Assembly: GCA_030150045.1 (NCBI GenBank)
Contig: JASLGM010000045.1
Span: 37,068 to 101,067 of the forward strand
Reading direction: 5' to 3'
Source: Taishania sp.
GTDB lineage: Bacteria > Bacteroidota > Bacteroidia > Flavobacteriales_D > Crocinitomicaceae
DNA length: 64,000 bases
The translations under genes were made by a program, and so were the position numbers. Of the stretch, positions 17,473 through 25,234 are shown one piece after another. Positions within the stretch are counted from its first letter, which is position 1; every line of letters begins with the position of its first letter. The notes beneath the pieces were generated by a model. That model was not told the DNA's origin. It was given only the letters and a program-made list of their open reading frames with translations, and did not search any database.

Positions 17473-18114
17473 CTATAAGAATAAAGTGGTGTCATATTGA
17501 AATTGATGATTTTCCCCAAGCGATGTAAGGATAAAACCAGCACCGATTTTTTGACAACGTTCGTCAATGAGTGCTAAGCACAATTGTGCATTCTCTTTGT
17601 CTAAATGAGAAAAAGGTTCATCCATCAGCAATAGGGAAAACGGTTGACATAACGCTCGAACAATTGCGACACGTTGTTGTTGCCCCATAGACAAAGTTGC
17701 CATTTGATCTTTCCATTTATTTCCAATTCCAAGTTGTTCCAACATACTTTGCATTTGTACGTTTGTAAACGTATTTGTGAGCTGGTTTTTAACTTGAAGG
17801 TTTTCTTCTACGCTCAAATTCGGAAATAACTGTAAGTCTTGAAAAACCACGCTCATTTCCTTTTGACGAAAAAGTGCCCAATCGTTTGGTGAAAAAGAAG
17901 TTTGGTCTTTTCCATTTAACATTAATGTTCCGCTATAGTCTTGGCGCAAGCCATACAACAAATGCGTAAACGTTGTTTTTCCTTTTCCACTTGAGGCGTT
18001 TAGCATTACTTTTTGCCCATTTTCTATAACGATATGATTTCCCCAAATACTATTTTCCGCATGCGGATAGTCTTTTAAAGGATCGGGTAAAATATTTTGA
18101 AATTCGATTTTCAT
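17473..18114 (-). CDS. ABC transporter ATP-binding protein (LolD/MacB-type)
   Basis: A 213-residue ATPase energising the adjacent FtsX-like permease. Walker A reads ASSGKGKTT (first Gly of the GxxGxGKT consensus replaced by Ala), the Q-loop lies in VVFQDLQLFPNLSVEENL, the signature is LSMGQQQRVAIVRAL and Walker B is LLLMDEPFSHLD. The switch histidine normally found after the next strand is not evident (ILTSLGENHQ), so hydrolysis could be slow or altered. The ATG at 18112-18114 is preferred over an in-frame TTG two codons earlier. Translationally coupled to the permease. Confidence 0.85.
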   Translation of the reverse strand: MKIEFQNILPDPLKDYPHAENSIWGNHIVIENGQKVMLNASSGKGKTTFTHLLYGLRQDYSGTLMLNGKDQTSFSPNDWALFRQKEMSVVFQDLQLFPNLSVEENLQVKNQLTNTFTNVQMQSMLEQLGIGNKWKDQMATLSMGQQQRVAIVRALCQPFSLLLMDEPFSHLDKENAQLCLALIDERCQKIGAGFILTSLGENHQFQYDTTLFL

Positions 18115-18222
18115 AAACAAAAGTTTAAATGCACTAGAGCAATGGCAATTACTGTTCCAAATTTTAAAAAAGGGAAAGTGTTTTTATTAAGTGGTTTGAA
18201 ATGAGTGGTATTTTGAACTGGT

Positions 18223-18792
18223 TTAATCTTCGATTTGCAAGAAATATTTTTGCAATAAGCCTGCCAACTCACTGCGTGAAAATCGAGCTTTTCTGATTTT
18301 ATTCTTTTCTGGATCGATACGGAAGTTACGTGCCGTTCTAAAATCGGCTTTCTCAAGGTTGGAACGATCAAAAGTGGTGTCTGGCAGTTGACAATGTTGA
18401 AAGAGCGCCTCGGAAAGGTTGCAGCCAGCAAAGTCACATTCTATGATTTCACAATTAATAAAACGTGTTTTGGGCAAATGTAATCCTGTAAACGTTGAAT
18501 TGTTGACCCTGCAATCGGTAAACGTAAGCCCCATTCCAAATGGATTGCATTCATCAAAAAGAATCCCTTGGATTTTGCATTCTGAAAAAGAAACATTTCG
18601 TAGGGCAGTTTGCTGCATTTTCACGTTAGAGAAGTTACAACTGTTAAATTCACAATCGTTGAAAATATATTGACTAATATCTAAACCACTAAAGTTAAGA
18701 CCTGAAAAAGTGCAGTTATCGTATTCTCCAAATGGAAGTTCTTTCGTGTTTTTTACGGTGTATGTTTGGTCCTGAATATAAGCGTTTGCCAT
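18223..18792 (-). CDS. Pentapeptide repeat protein
   Basis: A 189-residue protein of tandem A(D/N)LxF-type pentapeptides across about residues 25-155 (for example CTFSGLNFSGLDISQ, CEFNSCNFSN, CDFAGCNLSEALFQ, SNLEKADF), predicted to form a right-handed quadrilateral beta helix. Central Phe/Leu and alternating Cys/Asn are regular. The C terminus RKARFSRSELAGLLQKYFLQIED is like the cap seen in Qnr/MfpA-type members, which mimic DNA and bind gyrase, but general pentapeptide proteins share this; fluoroquinolone protection is not implied. No signal peptide, so cytoplasmic. It stands alone, 108 bp upstream of the ABC ATPase on the same strand. Confidence 0.85.
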   Translation of the reverse strand: MANAYIQDQTYTVKNTKELPFGEYDNCTFSGLNFSGLDISQYIFNDCEFNSCNFSNVKMQQTALRNVSFSECKIQGILFDECNPFGMGLTFTDCRVNNSTFTGLHLPKTRFINCEIIECDFAGCNLSEALFQHCQLPDTTFDRSNLEKADFRTARNFRIDPEKNKIRKARFSRSELAGLLQKYFLQIED

Positions 18793-19038
18793 TTCTTTTT
18801 TTTTGTTTTAAAGGTACAAAATCAACGTTGATTTACGAAAGAAATTGAAGTGAAAAAAAGGATTTTTACCATCTTAAACGATAAGGATTCTTAATATTTA
18901 TTGTCGTATTTCATTTGTAAAGTATGTGTTTACCATTGGAAAAAGGTTTGTTGATTTCATTTTTCAATCCAATAGTTTCAAGATTCACGCTTTTATTTGT
19001 TTGCCCTAAATGTACCGACGATTTTTGTAGAAAAAACG

Positions 19039-20520
19039 ATGAGAAAAATTACTATTGTCTTGGTTTTGTTGCTTTCCAATTTGGGTTTCTCCCAAATCGA
19101 TTTGGATTTCAATACAGATCCGTTTCCAAATGATTGGATTTTTGACGGAGATTTTGAAATGTCAGATGCGCAGATTCATCCCCATTGTCAAGAAAAGGCG
19201 CTTAATTGTCCTATTATTTTGGAGGAACATGCATATTCACTGACTTTACCAGCGCAAAACTATCAAGGAGGAAACTTAAACATTCGTATGCAATACGGAA
19301 TTAAGGATTTGTACCACGCTTTAGGTGTTAATTCTACCTTTCAGAAACCTCGATTATTCATGGAATATGCGGAAGGAAATGCGAGTACATGGCAACGACA
19401 TCAAGAAATTGACTTACAAAACTTAATTGCTTCACAAACTTGCCTCACTTTTGAAACTGAAATTTCGCCAGATTTATTGATTGGCTTTTCAACTGTGAAA
19501 ATTCGATTTGTTTATGTTTCCCCTTTAAAAACGGGAACCATCTACTTGTTGTATTGGGGGATAGACAAAATGAAAGTAGTAGAAACACCTGCTGTACCAA
19601 CGGATTGTACAGCTAATTTAGGAGGGGATGGAAGTCCTTTCATGGAATATGTAGCCATTTCTTCTAGTCCTTTTTTACATGAGGAAGAAACAACACCTCT
19701 TGATTTTTACCGCTCTTTTCCAGAGGAAGTGGGTAAAACAGCTACTTTAGTAAAAGGAGAGGAGTATGATCTTCGTGTTCTATTAAATACAACTGGTTTC
19801 TATAAAGTTTGGATAGATTGGAATGGAAATGGCATTTTCGAAGTTTCGGAATCCATTCCCTTAGTTGAGAGTGTTCATACGGCGGGGAGTTATACCATTC
19901 ATATTCCAGAAGAGGCCGTTACAGGACCTGTTAGCTTGCGTATTCGTACACATCAATTATCGACAGAAATGTATGCTTCTAATGCATGTTCGTATTTTTC
20001 CGAAGGAGAAATACGCGATTATATTTTGCGATTGAAAGAAGAAGGCTGTTTAACACCTGCACCTTCAGGTGAAAGACATCAAACCTTGACAGAGGGATCA
20101 ACATTAGGAGATATAGAAATTGTTGGGGAGAATATCTTGTGGTATTCTGATCAAGCTAAAACAACACTGTTGGATGCACAAACTGTATTGATCAATGGAC
20201 AAGTTTATTTTGCGACACAAACTTTAGACGGTTGTGAAAGTGAAACCTTTTTACCTGTTATGATTCATTTGTATTTAGGCGTGGAACAACTAGATAAAGA
20301 AAAAGTGCATTTTTATCCCAATCCGTTTAATACGATGATACATGTGCAAACAGCAGAACCATTTGAACGCTTGATAATTATTGATGCGTTAGGAAATAAG
20401 ATGAAAGAATTAGAAGGTAAGGTAACCGAATTTGACCTTAGGGACTTAGCTACGGGTGTTTACTTTTTTAATTTTCAATTTTCAAATGGAGAGCAAATAC
20501 TTCGTGGAATAAAAAGATAG
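19039..20520 (+). CDS. T9SS-secreted protein with GEVED domain
   Basis: A 493-residue protein beginning MRKITIVLVLLLSNLGFSQ (signal peptide; an upstream ATG 14 codons earlier is rejected because it would bury the signal). The first 180 residues form an all-beta domain; residues about 195-330 are a GEVED domain with YKVWIDWNGNGIFE and YFSEGEIRDYIL; then a short Ig-like piece and a type A sorting domain VHFYPNPFNTMIHV...LRGIKR. Predicted to be exported and surface-displayed; GEVED is common in adhesins and enzymes of Bacteroidota but no catalytic domain is seen. Confidence 0.85.
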   Translation: MRKITIVLVLLLSNLGFSQIDLDFNTDPFPNDWIFDGDFEMSDAQIHPHCQEKALNCPIILEEHAYSLTLPAQNYQGGNLNIRMQYGIKDLYHALGVNSTFQKPRLFMEYAEGNASTWQRHQEIDLQNLIASQTCLTFETEISPDLLIGFSTVKIRFVYVSPLKTGTIYLLYWGIDKMKVVETPAVPTDCTANLGGDGSPFMEYVAISSSPFLHEEETTPLDFYRSFPEEVGKTATLVKGEEYDLRVLLNTTGFYKVWIDWNGNGIFEVSESIPLVESVHTAGSYTIHIPEEAVTGPVSLRIRTHQLSTEMYASNACSYFSEGEIRDYILRLKEEGCLTPAPSGERHQTLTEGSTLGDIEIVGENILWYSDQAKTTLLDAQTVLINGQVYFATQTLDGCESETFLPVMIHLYLGVEQLDKEKVHFYPNPFNTMIHVQTAEPFERLIIIDALGNKMKELEGKVTEFDLRDLATGVYFFNFQFSNGEQILRGIKR

Positions 20521-20537
20521 TAGAAAAGGGATATTAT

Positions 20538-20568
20538 AAAGAAGGAGCATTGACAATGCTCCTTCTTT
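20538..20568. terminator. Bidirectional terminator between convergent genes
   Basis: A perfect 14-bp stem AAAGAAGGAGCATT / AATGCTCCTTCTTT with a 3-nt loop sits in the 55-bp gap between the convergent GEVED and tmm genes. T-runs are short on both sides. Confidence 0.78.
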
Positions 20569-20575
20569 ATAATCA

Positions 20576-21961
20576 TTAGTAATAGTTTTCTTTACTTAAT
20601 TCTTCTTCGTTCGCCTCAACCTCTTCCAGATAGCGTTCTAAGCTATCGTCTAGTTCTTCCATCCAAGGAGTGTGATGAGTTTCTGCTTTTGTATTATTCA
20701 TGACAGAAGTATAAACTTTATCTCTATAATTCAGAATGTTTTCTTCTTTGTCTTTCAACCAGCTTTTAAACATATCTGCCACATGATCTAGATTGAAGGA
20801 AGGGTAATCTGTTTGGTGAATTAAATCTTTTATATAATTCGTTTGGAAATCAACATGATCTTCACCCGTTTTTGTTTCTTTCTCTAGTTTCACCCAATGA
20901 TTGATGTCTGCAGTTCTTTCTTCTTTTCCAGGTAAAGCAATACGTCCTAGCATATAGTCACGTGCGAACCATGCTTGTGTATCGAACATATTGAATGTGT
21001 AATACTGATCTTGCATTCCTAAGAAGATTAACTTTTCGTTTTCATTGAACACCACACCTTTATATAAGTTATCAGGATACAAGCAATTTTTTGTTTTTAA
21101 CCGCAAATTATCAGGCAAGAAAGGGAATTTGTGTTGATATCCTGTACATAAGATTACTGCATCAAAATCTTCTGTCGTTCCGTCTTTGAAGAATGCAGTA
21201 TTTCCCTCGAAGTGAGTTACCAATGGTTTTTCTTTAATACCTTCTGGCCATTTTGAACCAATTGGATTGGATCGGTAGGAAATAACTACATCTTTACTGC
21301 CATGTTTGTAACATTGTACACCGATGTCTTCTGCGGAATAACTACTTCCGATTAACAATACTTTTTGATTAATGAATTGATCGGCTCCTCTAAAATCATG
21401 CGCATGCATAACTGCTCCGGGGAAATCATCAATTCCTTTAAAATAAGGTAAGTTTGGAGTAGAGAAGTGTCCAGTTCCTACAACCAGATAATCAAAAAAT
21501 TCTTCAAAGGTTTCATTTTTCACCAAATCGTCAAAAACCACACGGAACTGTTGTTTGTCTTCTAAAAAGTCAACCCAACGCGCTACCGTATTAAATTGAA
21601 TGAACTTTCTGGCATTACTTTGTTTAATTCGCCCTTGGATATAGTCGAATAGAACTTCGCGCGGAGGGTAAGATGAAATAGGTTGACCAAAATGTTCCAT
21701 AAAGGTATAGTCAGAAAATTCCAAACATTCCTTTGGACCATTAGACCACAAATATTTGTACATACTTCCGTGCAGAGGTTCACCATATTTACCCACACCA
21801 GTGCGCCAGGTGTAGTTCCACATACCGCCCCAATTATCTTGTTTTTCGTAACATTTGATTTCTGGAATGGGATTACCTTTTTTCTGTTCAGATTCAAATG
21901 CTCTTAACATAGCCAAACCACTTGGGCCCGCACCAATAATACCCACTTTAAAATTATTCAT
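20576..21961 (-). CDS. tmm: Trimethylamine monooxygenase (flavin-containing, Tmm)
   Basis: A 461-residue class B flavoprotein that should oxidise trimethylamine to its N-oxide with NADPH and O2. It has FAD-binding GAGPSG (residues 10-15), the FMO fingerprint FPGAVMHAHDF (180-190) and NADPH-binding GSSYSAED (205-212) with the Tyr characteristic of bacterial Tmm, and the Tmm-like C-terminal half (LYKGVV, MQDQYYTFNMFDTQAW, TDYPSF, HHTPW). Length matches described bacterial Tmm (about 450 residues). No Tdm demethylase, TMA transporter or glutathione-dependent formaldehyde genes are adjacent, so TMAO may be used as osmolyte or oxidised for energy rather than for carbon. A long structured leader lies upstream. 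Confidence 0.85.
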   Translation of the reverse strand: MNNFKVGIIGAGPSGLAMLRAFESEQKKGNPIPEIKCYEKQDNWGGMWNYTWRTGVGKYGEPLHGSMYKYLWSNGPKECLEFSDYTFMEHFGQPISSYPPREVLFDYIQGRIKQSNARKFIQFNTVARWVDFLEDKQQFRVVFDDLVKNETFEEFFDYLVVGTGHFSTPNLPYFKGIDDFPGAVMHAHDFRGADQFINQKVLLIGSSYSAEDIGVQCYKHGSKDVVISYRSNPIGSKWPEGIKEKPLVTHFEGNTAFFKDGTTEDFDAVILCTGYQHKFPFLPDNLRLKTKNCLYPDNLYKGVVFNENEKLIFLGMQDQYYTFNMFDTQAWFARDYMLGRIALPGKEERTADINHWVKLEKETKTGEDHVDFQTNYIKDLIHQTDYPSFNLDHVADMFKSWLKDKEENILNYRDKVYTSVMNNTKAETHHTPWMEELDDSLERYLEEVEANEEELSKENYY

Positions 21962-22102
21962 TTTAATACGTTTTTTTTCCTCATCTATTCAAAGATGAAG
22001 AGGTTTATATTTCAATAAAATCGAATCGCTAGATTCAGAGATTCTCTAAAAATTGAGAATCAAATAATATGTGACACGAAACACAAATTGCATGCTCCGC
22101 TG

Positions 22103-22177
22103 GAGGGAAACCAGAAACTGAAATGTATTTCTGAATTACTGTAAATTGATAAGGCGTTAAACCTTGATATTTCCCTC
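22103..22177. other. Potentially structured region between tmm and the next gene
   Basis: Within the 462-bp gap 21962-22423, GAGGGAAA (22103-22110) and TTTCCCTC (22170-22177) form a perfect 8-bp outer stem. It encloses CAGAAA / TTTCTG with nested GAAAT / ATTTC, and an AAGG / CCTT hairpin, giving a three-way-junction shape about 140 nt upstream of tmm on its strand. It matches no riboswitch class I recognise, and the strand is uncertain. Nothing else is evident in the gap. Confidence 0.35.
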
Positions 22178-22423
22178 GTGATTTTTACAAATATAGCGAA
22201 TTTATATTGATTTTCAAATAGATAGTTTTTGTCCGATAGGTTGAGCCTGTTCTAAGACATTGAGCATCAGGTAGTAGTTTGCCTTATTTTTTTTATAAAA
22301 AAGCGTTCATTCTTAATCTATTTCTAGTAAAAAAAGGAGAAATAAAAGTGTTAAAAAATATTTTCAAGGAAGTGAAATAGATACTTTTTTTTTACGTATT
22401 TTCATAAGGTTAAATCGTGTCTT

Positions 22424-22858
22424 ATGAAAGAGAAATTGTTATTTGTTGGTTTTGGATTTTTGTTGTTGGTTGGTTGTAATTCTACCGTACCAAATGAGCT
22501 GGAGGAAGAGCAAACGCCAGAGATGGTGGGAGATGATTTATCAGAAAACGGATGTAAAGCATCGGCTGGAGAATCATGGAGTGAATTGCGTCAGGATTGT
22601 GTGCGTTTGTTTGAAGTAGCGACACGTTTAAATCCACTTTATTTAGAAGAGGAACAACCCGTTATTAGTGCTTTCGTGCTGTTAAATCAAACAAAAACGA
22701 AGGCTGAATTGTTTATTCCTAATCATGCTGAAAAAACGTTGATTTTATCTAAAAATACAGAAGGGAATTTTGCATTTGAAAATTATGTTTTTAAACCTAA
22801 GGATTCTTCTTTGTGGTTTGAAGGTAAAGAGATATATGTGTTGGACAGTGAAGAATAG
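22424..22858 (+). CDS. Hypothetical lipoprotein
   Basis: A 144-residue protein with a lipoprotein signal MKEKLLFVGFGFLLLVGC (lipobox LVGC, Cys18) followed by an acidic linker. The rest contains a GCKASAGESWSELRQDCVRLFE block with two Cys, seen in small Bacteroidota lipoproteins of unknown function, and a C-terminal beta-rich part. Predicted outer-membrane- or periplasm-anchored. It has its own terminator. No function can be assigned. Confidence 0.75.
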   Translation: MKEKLLFVGFGFLLLVGCNSTVPNELEEEQTPEMVGDDLSENGCKASAGESWSELRQDCVRLFEVATRLNPLYLEEEQPVISAFVLLNQTKTKAELFIPNHAEKTLILSKNTEGNFAFENYVFKPKDSSLWFEGKEIYVLDSEE

Positions 22859-22860
22859 AG

Positions 22861-22881
22861 AAGAGGCGAAAGCCTCTTTTT
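22861..22881 (+). terminator. Terminator after the lipoprotein gene
   Basis: AAGAGGC-GAAA-GCCTCTT followed by TTT: a 7-bp stem with a GNRA-type loop starting 2 bases after the stop codon. Confidence 0.85.
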
Positions 22882-22964
22882 CCGTTAGGGATAGGAGCAA
22901 ACTACCATGTAGTGCGGATAGCCCGGCGGTGTGTTGATTTGTGTGCGGTGACGCAACGGCCAAA
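22882..22964 (+). repeat. F2 interspersed repeat, copy 3 (short)
   Basis: Begins CCGTTAGGGATAGGAGC, has a short ACTAC / GTAGT hairpin, then GCGGATAGCCCGGCGG and ends ACGGCCAAAA. It follows directly after a terminator and lacks an F1 neighbour. Confidence 0.7.
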
Positions 22965-22993
22965 AAAACGCATTAATAATTTCCTTTATTTCA

Positions 22994-23410
22994 CTAAAAA
23001 GCCTGGTCAATTAAATCATTTAAAGTACGATTTTCCATGATTTTTAAAACTGCATCACGTGTTTCTGTAACCAATTTTCGCAAGCCACAAGTACCTTCGT
23101 GACAGTCGTCGCACGAACGGTAAAAGTTAATGCTAGCACAGGGTAGAAGGGCTATCGGGCCACTAACCACACGCAAAATCTGAGCTGCTGTAATCTCGTT
23201 GGCGGGCTTAGCAAGCGCGTATCCACCTTGACGACCTCGGTAAGAAATTAAATATCCCTCTTTTTTTAATTCGTGAAAGATGTTCTCCAAAAAACGAATG
23301 GGAATATTTTTTTCAGTCGAAATTATTGACATCAACACTGGACCATTCTGACCATTTTGAGCCAAGTATGCGAGGGCTTTAAGTGCGTATTTTGCTTTTT
23401 GAGACAACAT
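22994..23410 (-). CDS. Rrf2 family transcriptional regulator
   Basis: A 138-residue winged-helix regulator starting MLSQKAKYALKALAYLA, the standard Rrf2 opening (an upstream ATG seven codons earlier is less likely). The DNA-binding region includes IPIRFLENIFHELKKEGYLISYRGRQGGYAL; the C-terminal loop carries CASINFYRSCDDCHEGTCGLR with four Cys, more than the three used by IscR/NsrR-type iron-sulfur sensors, so redox sensing by a cluster or thiols is plausible. It is divergent from a peroxiredoxin gene with 116 bp between, suggesting that it controls that gene and itself. Confidence 0.88.
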   Translation of the reverse strand: MLSQKAKYALKALAYLAQNGQNGPVLMSIISTEKNIPIRFLENIFHELKKEGYLISYRGRQGGYALAKPANEITAAQILRVVSGPIALLPCASINFYRSCDDCHEGTCGLRKLVTETRDAVLKIMENRTLNDLIDQAF

Positions 23411-23428
23411 AAAATTCGAGTTCGAAAA

Positions 23429-23436
23429 CAAATGTA
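23429..23436 (-). promoter_or_regulatory. Putative -7 element of the Rrf2 gene
   Basis: TACATTTG on the minus strand (CAAATGTA on plus), 18 bp before the ATG; no matching -33 seen. Confidence 0.4.
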
Positions 23437-23468
23437 GAAAGTTTTTAGGAAATAAAAGTCCACTTAAA

Positions 23469-23508
23469 TTGTGAAGTATAATTAATCTTCATTAAATTTG
23501 TGAGGTAT
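23469..23508 (+). promoter_or_regulatory. Peroxiredoxin promoter with overlapping direct repeat
   Basis: TTG (23469-23471) and TAAATTTG (23493-23500) are spaced 21 bp, a fair Bacteroidota promoter. TTGTGAAGTAT (23469-23479) and TTGTGAGGTAT (23498-23508) form a direct repeat covering the -33 and the end of the -7, a natural place for a repressor such as the divergent Rrf2 protein to bind. Confidence 0.55.
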
Positions 23509-23526
23509 TAATTTAAAAAGCAGATT

Positions 23527-24156
23527 ATGAGTTTACGTATTGGCGATATAGCACCTAATTTTACAGCAGATTCTAGTGTAGGAACAATTGATTTTCATTC
23601 CTATTTAGGAGACAGTTGGGGCGTTTTGTTTAGTCATCCAGCGGATTTTACGCCCGTTTGTACAACAGAATTAGGACGTACAGCGAAGTTGAAGGGAGAG
23701 TTTGAAAAGAGAAATGTGAAAGCGTTGGCGGTATCGGTTGATGATGCAGATAGCCATAGATCTTGGATTAAAGATATTGAAGAAACACAGGCGTGCACAG
23801 TAGATTTTCCAATTTTAGCGGATGAAAACCGTAATATTTCTACACTTTATGACATGATTCACCCAAATGCAAATGCAACGTTGACAGTACGAAGTTTGTT
23901 CGTGATAGATCCCGATAAAAAAGTGAAATTAATGATTACTTATCCTTCTTCAACAGGACGTAATTTTGATGAAGTGCTACGTGTAATCGACAGTTTACAG
24001 TTGACATCAGAGTACAAATTGGCGACGCCGGCAGATTGGAAAGTTGGTGAAAAAGCGATTGTTGTACCGACATTAACAGACGAAGAAGCAACCGCATTAT
24101 TTGGAGAATTTGAAACCGTAAAACCGTATTTGAGGTATACTTCGGTTCCTAAATAG
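23527..24156 (+). CDS. 1-Cys peroxiredoxin (Prx6 family)
   Basis: A 209-residue thiol peroxidase reducing H2O2 and organic peroxides. The peroxidatic Cys is in HPADFTPVCTTELG (Cys about 47) with the Thr and Arg that complete the active site, and the C-terminal Prx6 dimerisation part is present (TPADWKVGEKAIVVPTL). Length and the AxxDWxxG C-terminal block favour the 1-Cys Prx6 class. It is divergent from an Rrf2 regulator. The stop is followed by an imperfect hairpin and T-run near 24199-24229. Confidence 0.92.
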   Translation: MSLRIGDIAPNFTADSSVGTIDFHSYLGDSWGVLFSHPADFTPVCTTELGRTAKLKGEFEKRNVKALAVSVDDADSHRSWIKDIEETQACTVDFPILADENRNISTLYDMIHPNANATLTVRSLFVIDPDKKVKLMITYPSSTGRNFDEVLRVIDSLQLTSEYKLATPADWKVGEKAIVVPTLTDEEATALFGEFETVKPYLRYTSVPK

Positions 24157-24325
24157 TTTCCCTCATTCAACAATATTTTTCTAAACCAAAAGGAAAGTCT
24201 CGAGCTGCAGTGTTCGGGGCTTTTTTTTGCTAAAAACTGCTAAAATTTGGGCATTTCGTATTGCTTAATGTTTCCTTAACATGAAGGTAACATGCTAAAA
24301 TGACCTTTGCAAAAAAAGAAACAAA

Positions 24326-24958
24326 ATGGAAATTTTTATCAGTGTTTTTGCCGCACTTTTTTCGGTAATAAACCCCTTGGGAACGGTTCCTGTTTTTGTT
24401 GGATTAACCGCCAATGATAGTCCTCAGAGCCGAAATCGGACAAGTTTAATGACCTCAATCAACGTGTTTATTATTCTGATTATTTCCTTTTTCGCAGGTA
24501 GTTATGTGTTGGCATTTTTCAACATTTCCCTTGATTCCCTTCGAATTGCGGGTGGATTGATCATTACTTCCTCAGGATTTGCCTTGTTGACCGGTTCTTT
24601 TACCAAGCACAAAGGAATGAAAAAACAGAGTGTTCAAGCGGATTTGCAACAGCGAAATGCCATTTCCTTGACCCCTTTGGCGATTCCCATGTTAGCTGGT
24701 CCGGGTTCGATTTCCTTGTTGATTACCTTGCGAAAAACCTATGTTGGTTGGGAAGAAATTACCATGATTTTGGCAGCCGTTTTAGCCTTGAGTTTGAGCG
24801 TTTTCTTTATTCTTCGTTCGGCGCCATTTATCGTTAAAGGCCTTGGTGCGTCAGGGATTAACGCTGTTTCTAGAATCATTGGTTTCATTGTTATTGCCAT
24901 AGGAATTGAGTACGTTTGTCGTGGCGTTGAGGGGTGGGTTCACATGATTATGAAATGA
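24326..24958 (+). CDS. MarC family integral membrane protein
   Basis: A 210-residue six-TM protein with the MarC/UPF0056 hallmarks: N-terminal FAALFSVINPLGTVPVFVGLT, IAGGLIITSSGFALLTG, and TPLAIPMLAGPGSIS in the fourth segment. The family is annotated as NAAT transporter-like; a role in antibiotic resistance was proposed from its name but not supported, and substrate is unknown. It stands alone between peroxiredoxin and a terminator. Confidence 0.9.
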   Translation: MEIFISVFAALFSVINPLGTVPVFVGLTANDSPQSRNRTSLMTSINVFIILIISFFAGSYVLAFFNISLDSLRIAGGLIITSSGFALLTGSFTKHKGMKKQSVQADLQQRNAISLTPLAIPMLAGPGSISLLITLRKTYVGWEEITMILAAVLALSLSVFFILRSAPFIVKGLGASGINAVSRIIGFIVIAIGIEYVCRGVEGWVHMIMK

Positions 24959-25003
24959 ATTTATCCAGGTAAATAGTGGGATTTATTTTCAAAAATGCAA
25001 TGT

Positions 25004-25038
25004 AATCGTTTGGGCGTTTCCCCAGACGATTTTTTTTA
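25004..25038 (+). terminator. Terminator after marC-like gene
   Basis: AATCGTTTGGG / CCCAGACGATT (25004-25014, 25021-25031; one G-U) with a 6-nt loop, followed by a T-run. Confidence 0.87.
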
Positions 25039-25090
25039 TGTTATTTCCCTTAATCCTAAAGAATATATTCCTCTAATTGATCTTTTTTGT

Positions 25091-25161
25091 CTGGGGTCGG
25101 GCTTTCCGCTTTATCTTTTTCACTTCGTTAAAAAAGGATGCCGCTGCTATCCCTAACGCGG
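25091..25161 (-). repeat. F2 interspersed repeat, copy 4
   Basis: Read on the minus strand: CCGCGTTAGGGATAGCAGCG, an ATCCTTTTTTAAC / GTGAAAAAGAT hairpin, then AGCGGAAAGCCCGACCCC. The second hairpin and GCCCAAA tail are missing, so this is a short version. Confidence 0.72.
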
Positions 25162-25234
25162 TTTTCCGGTTGAAAACGGGAGTTTATCGAACAATAAATA
25201 GAAGTAATGAAACGGATTTTGGAGATAAAATATA

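Noticed and set aside
18111..18437. 108-codon minus-strand frame overlapping the pentapeptide-repeat gene
   Set aside because: It shares sequence with a well-supported gene in another frame and shows no family motif.
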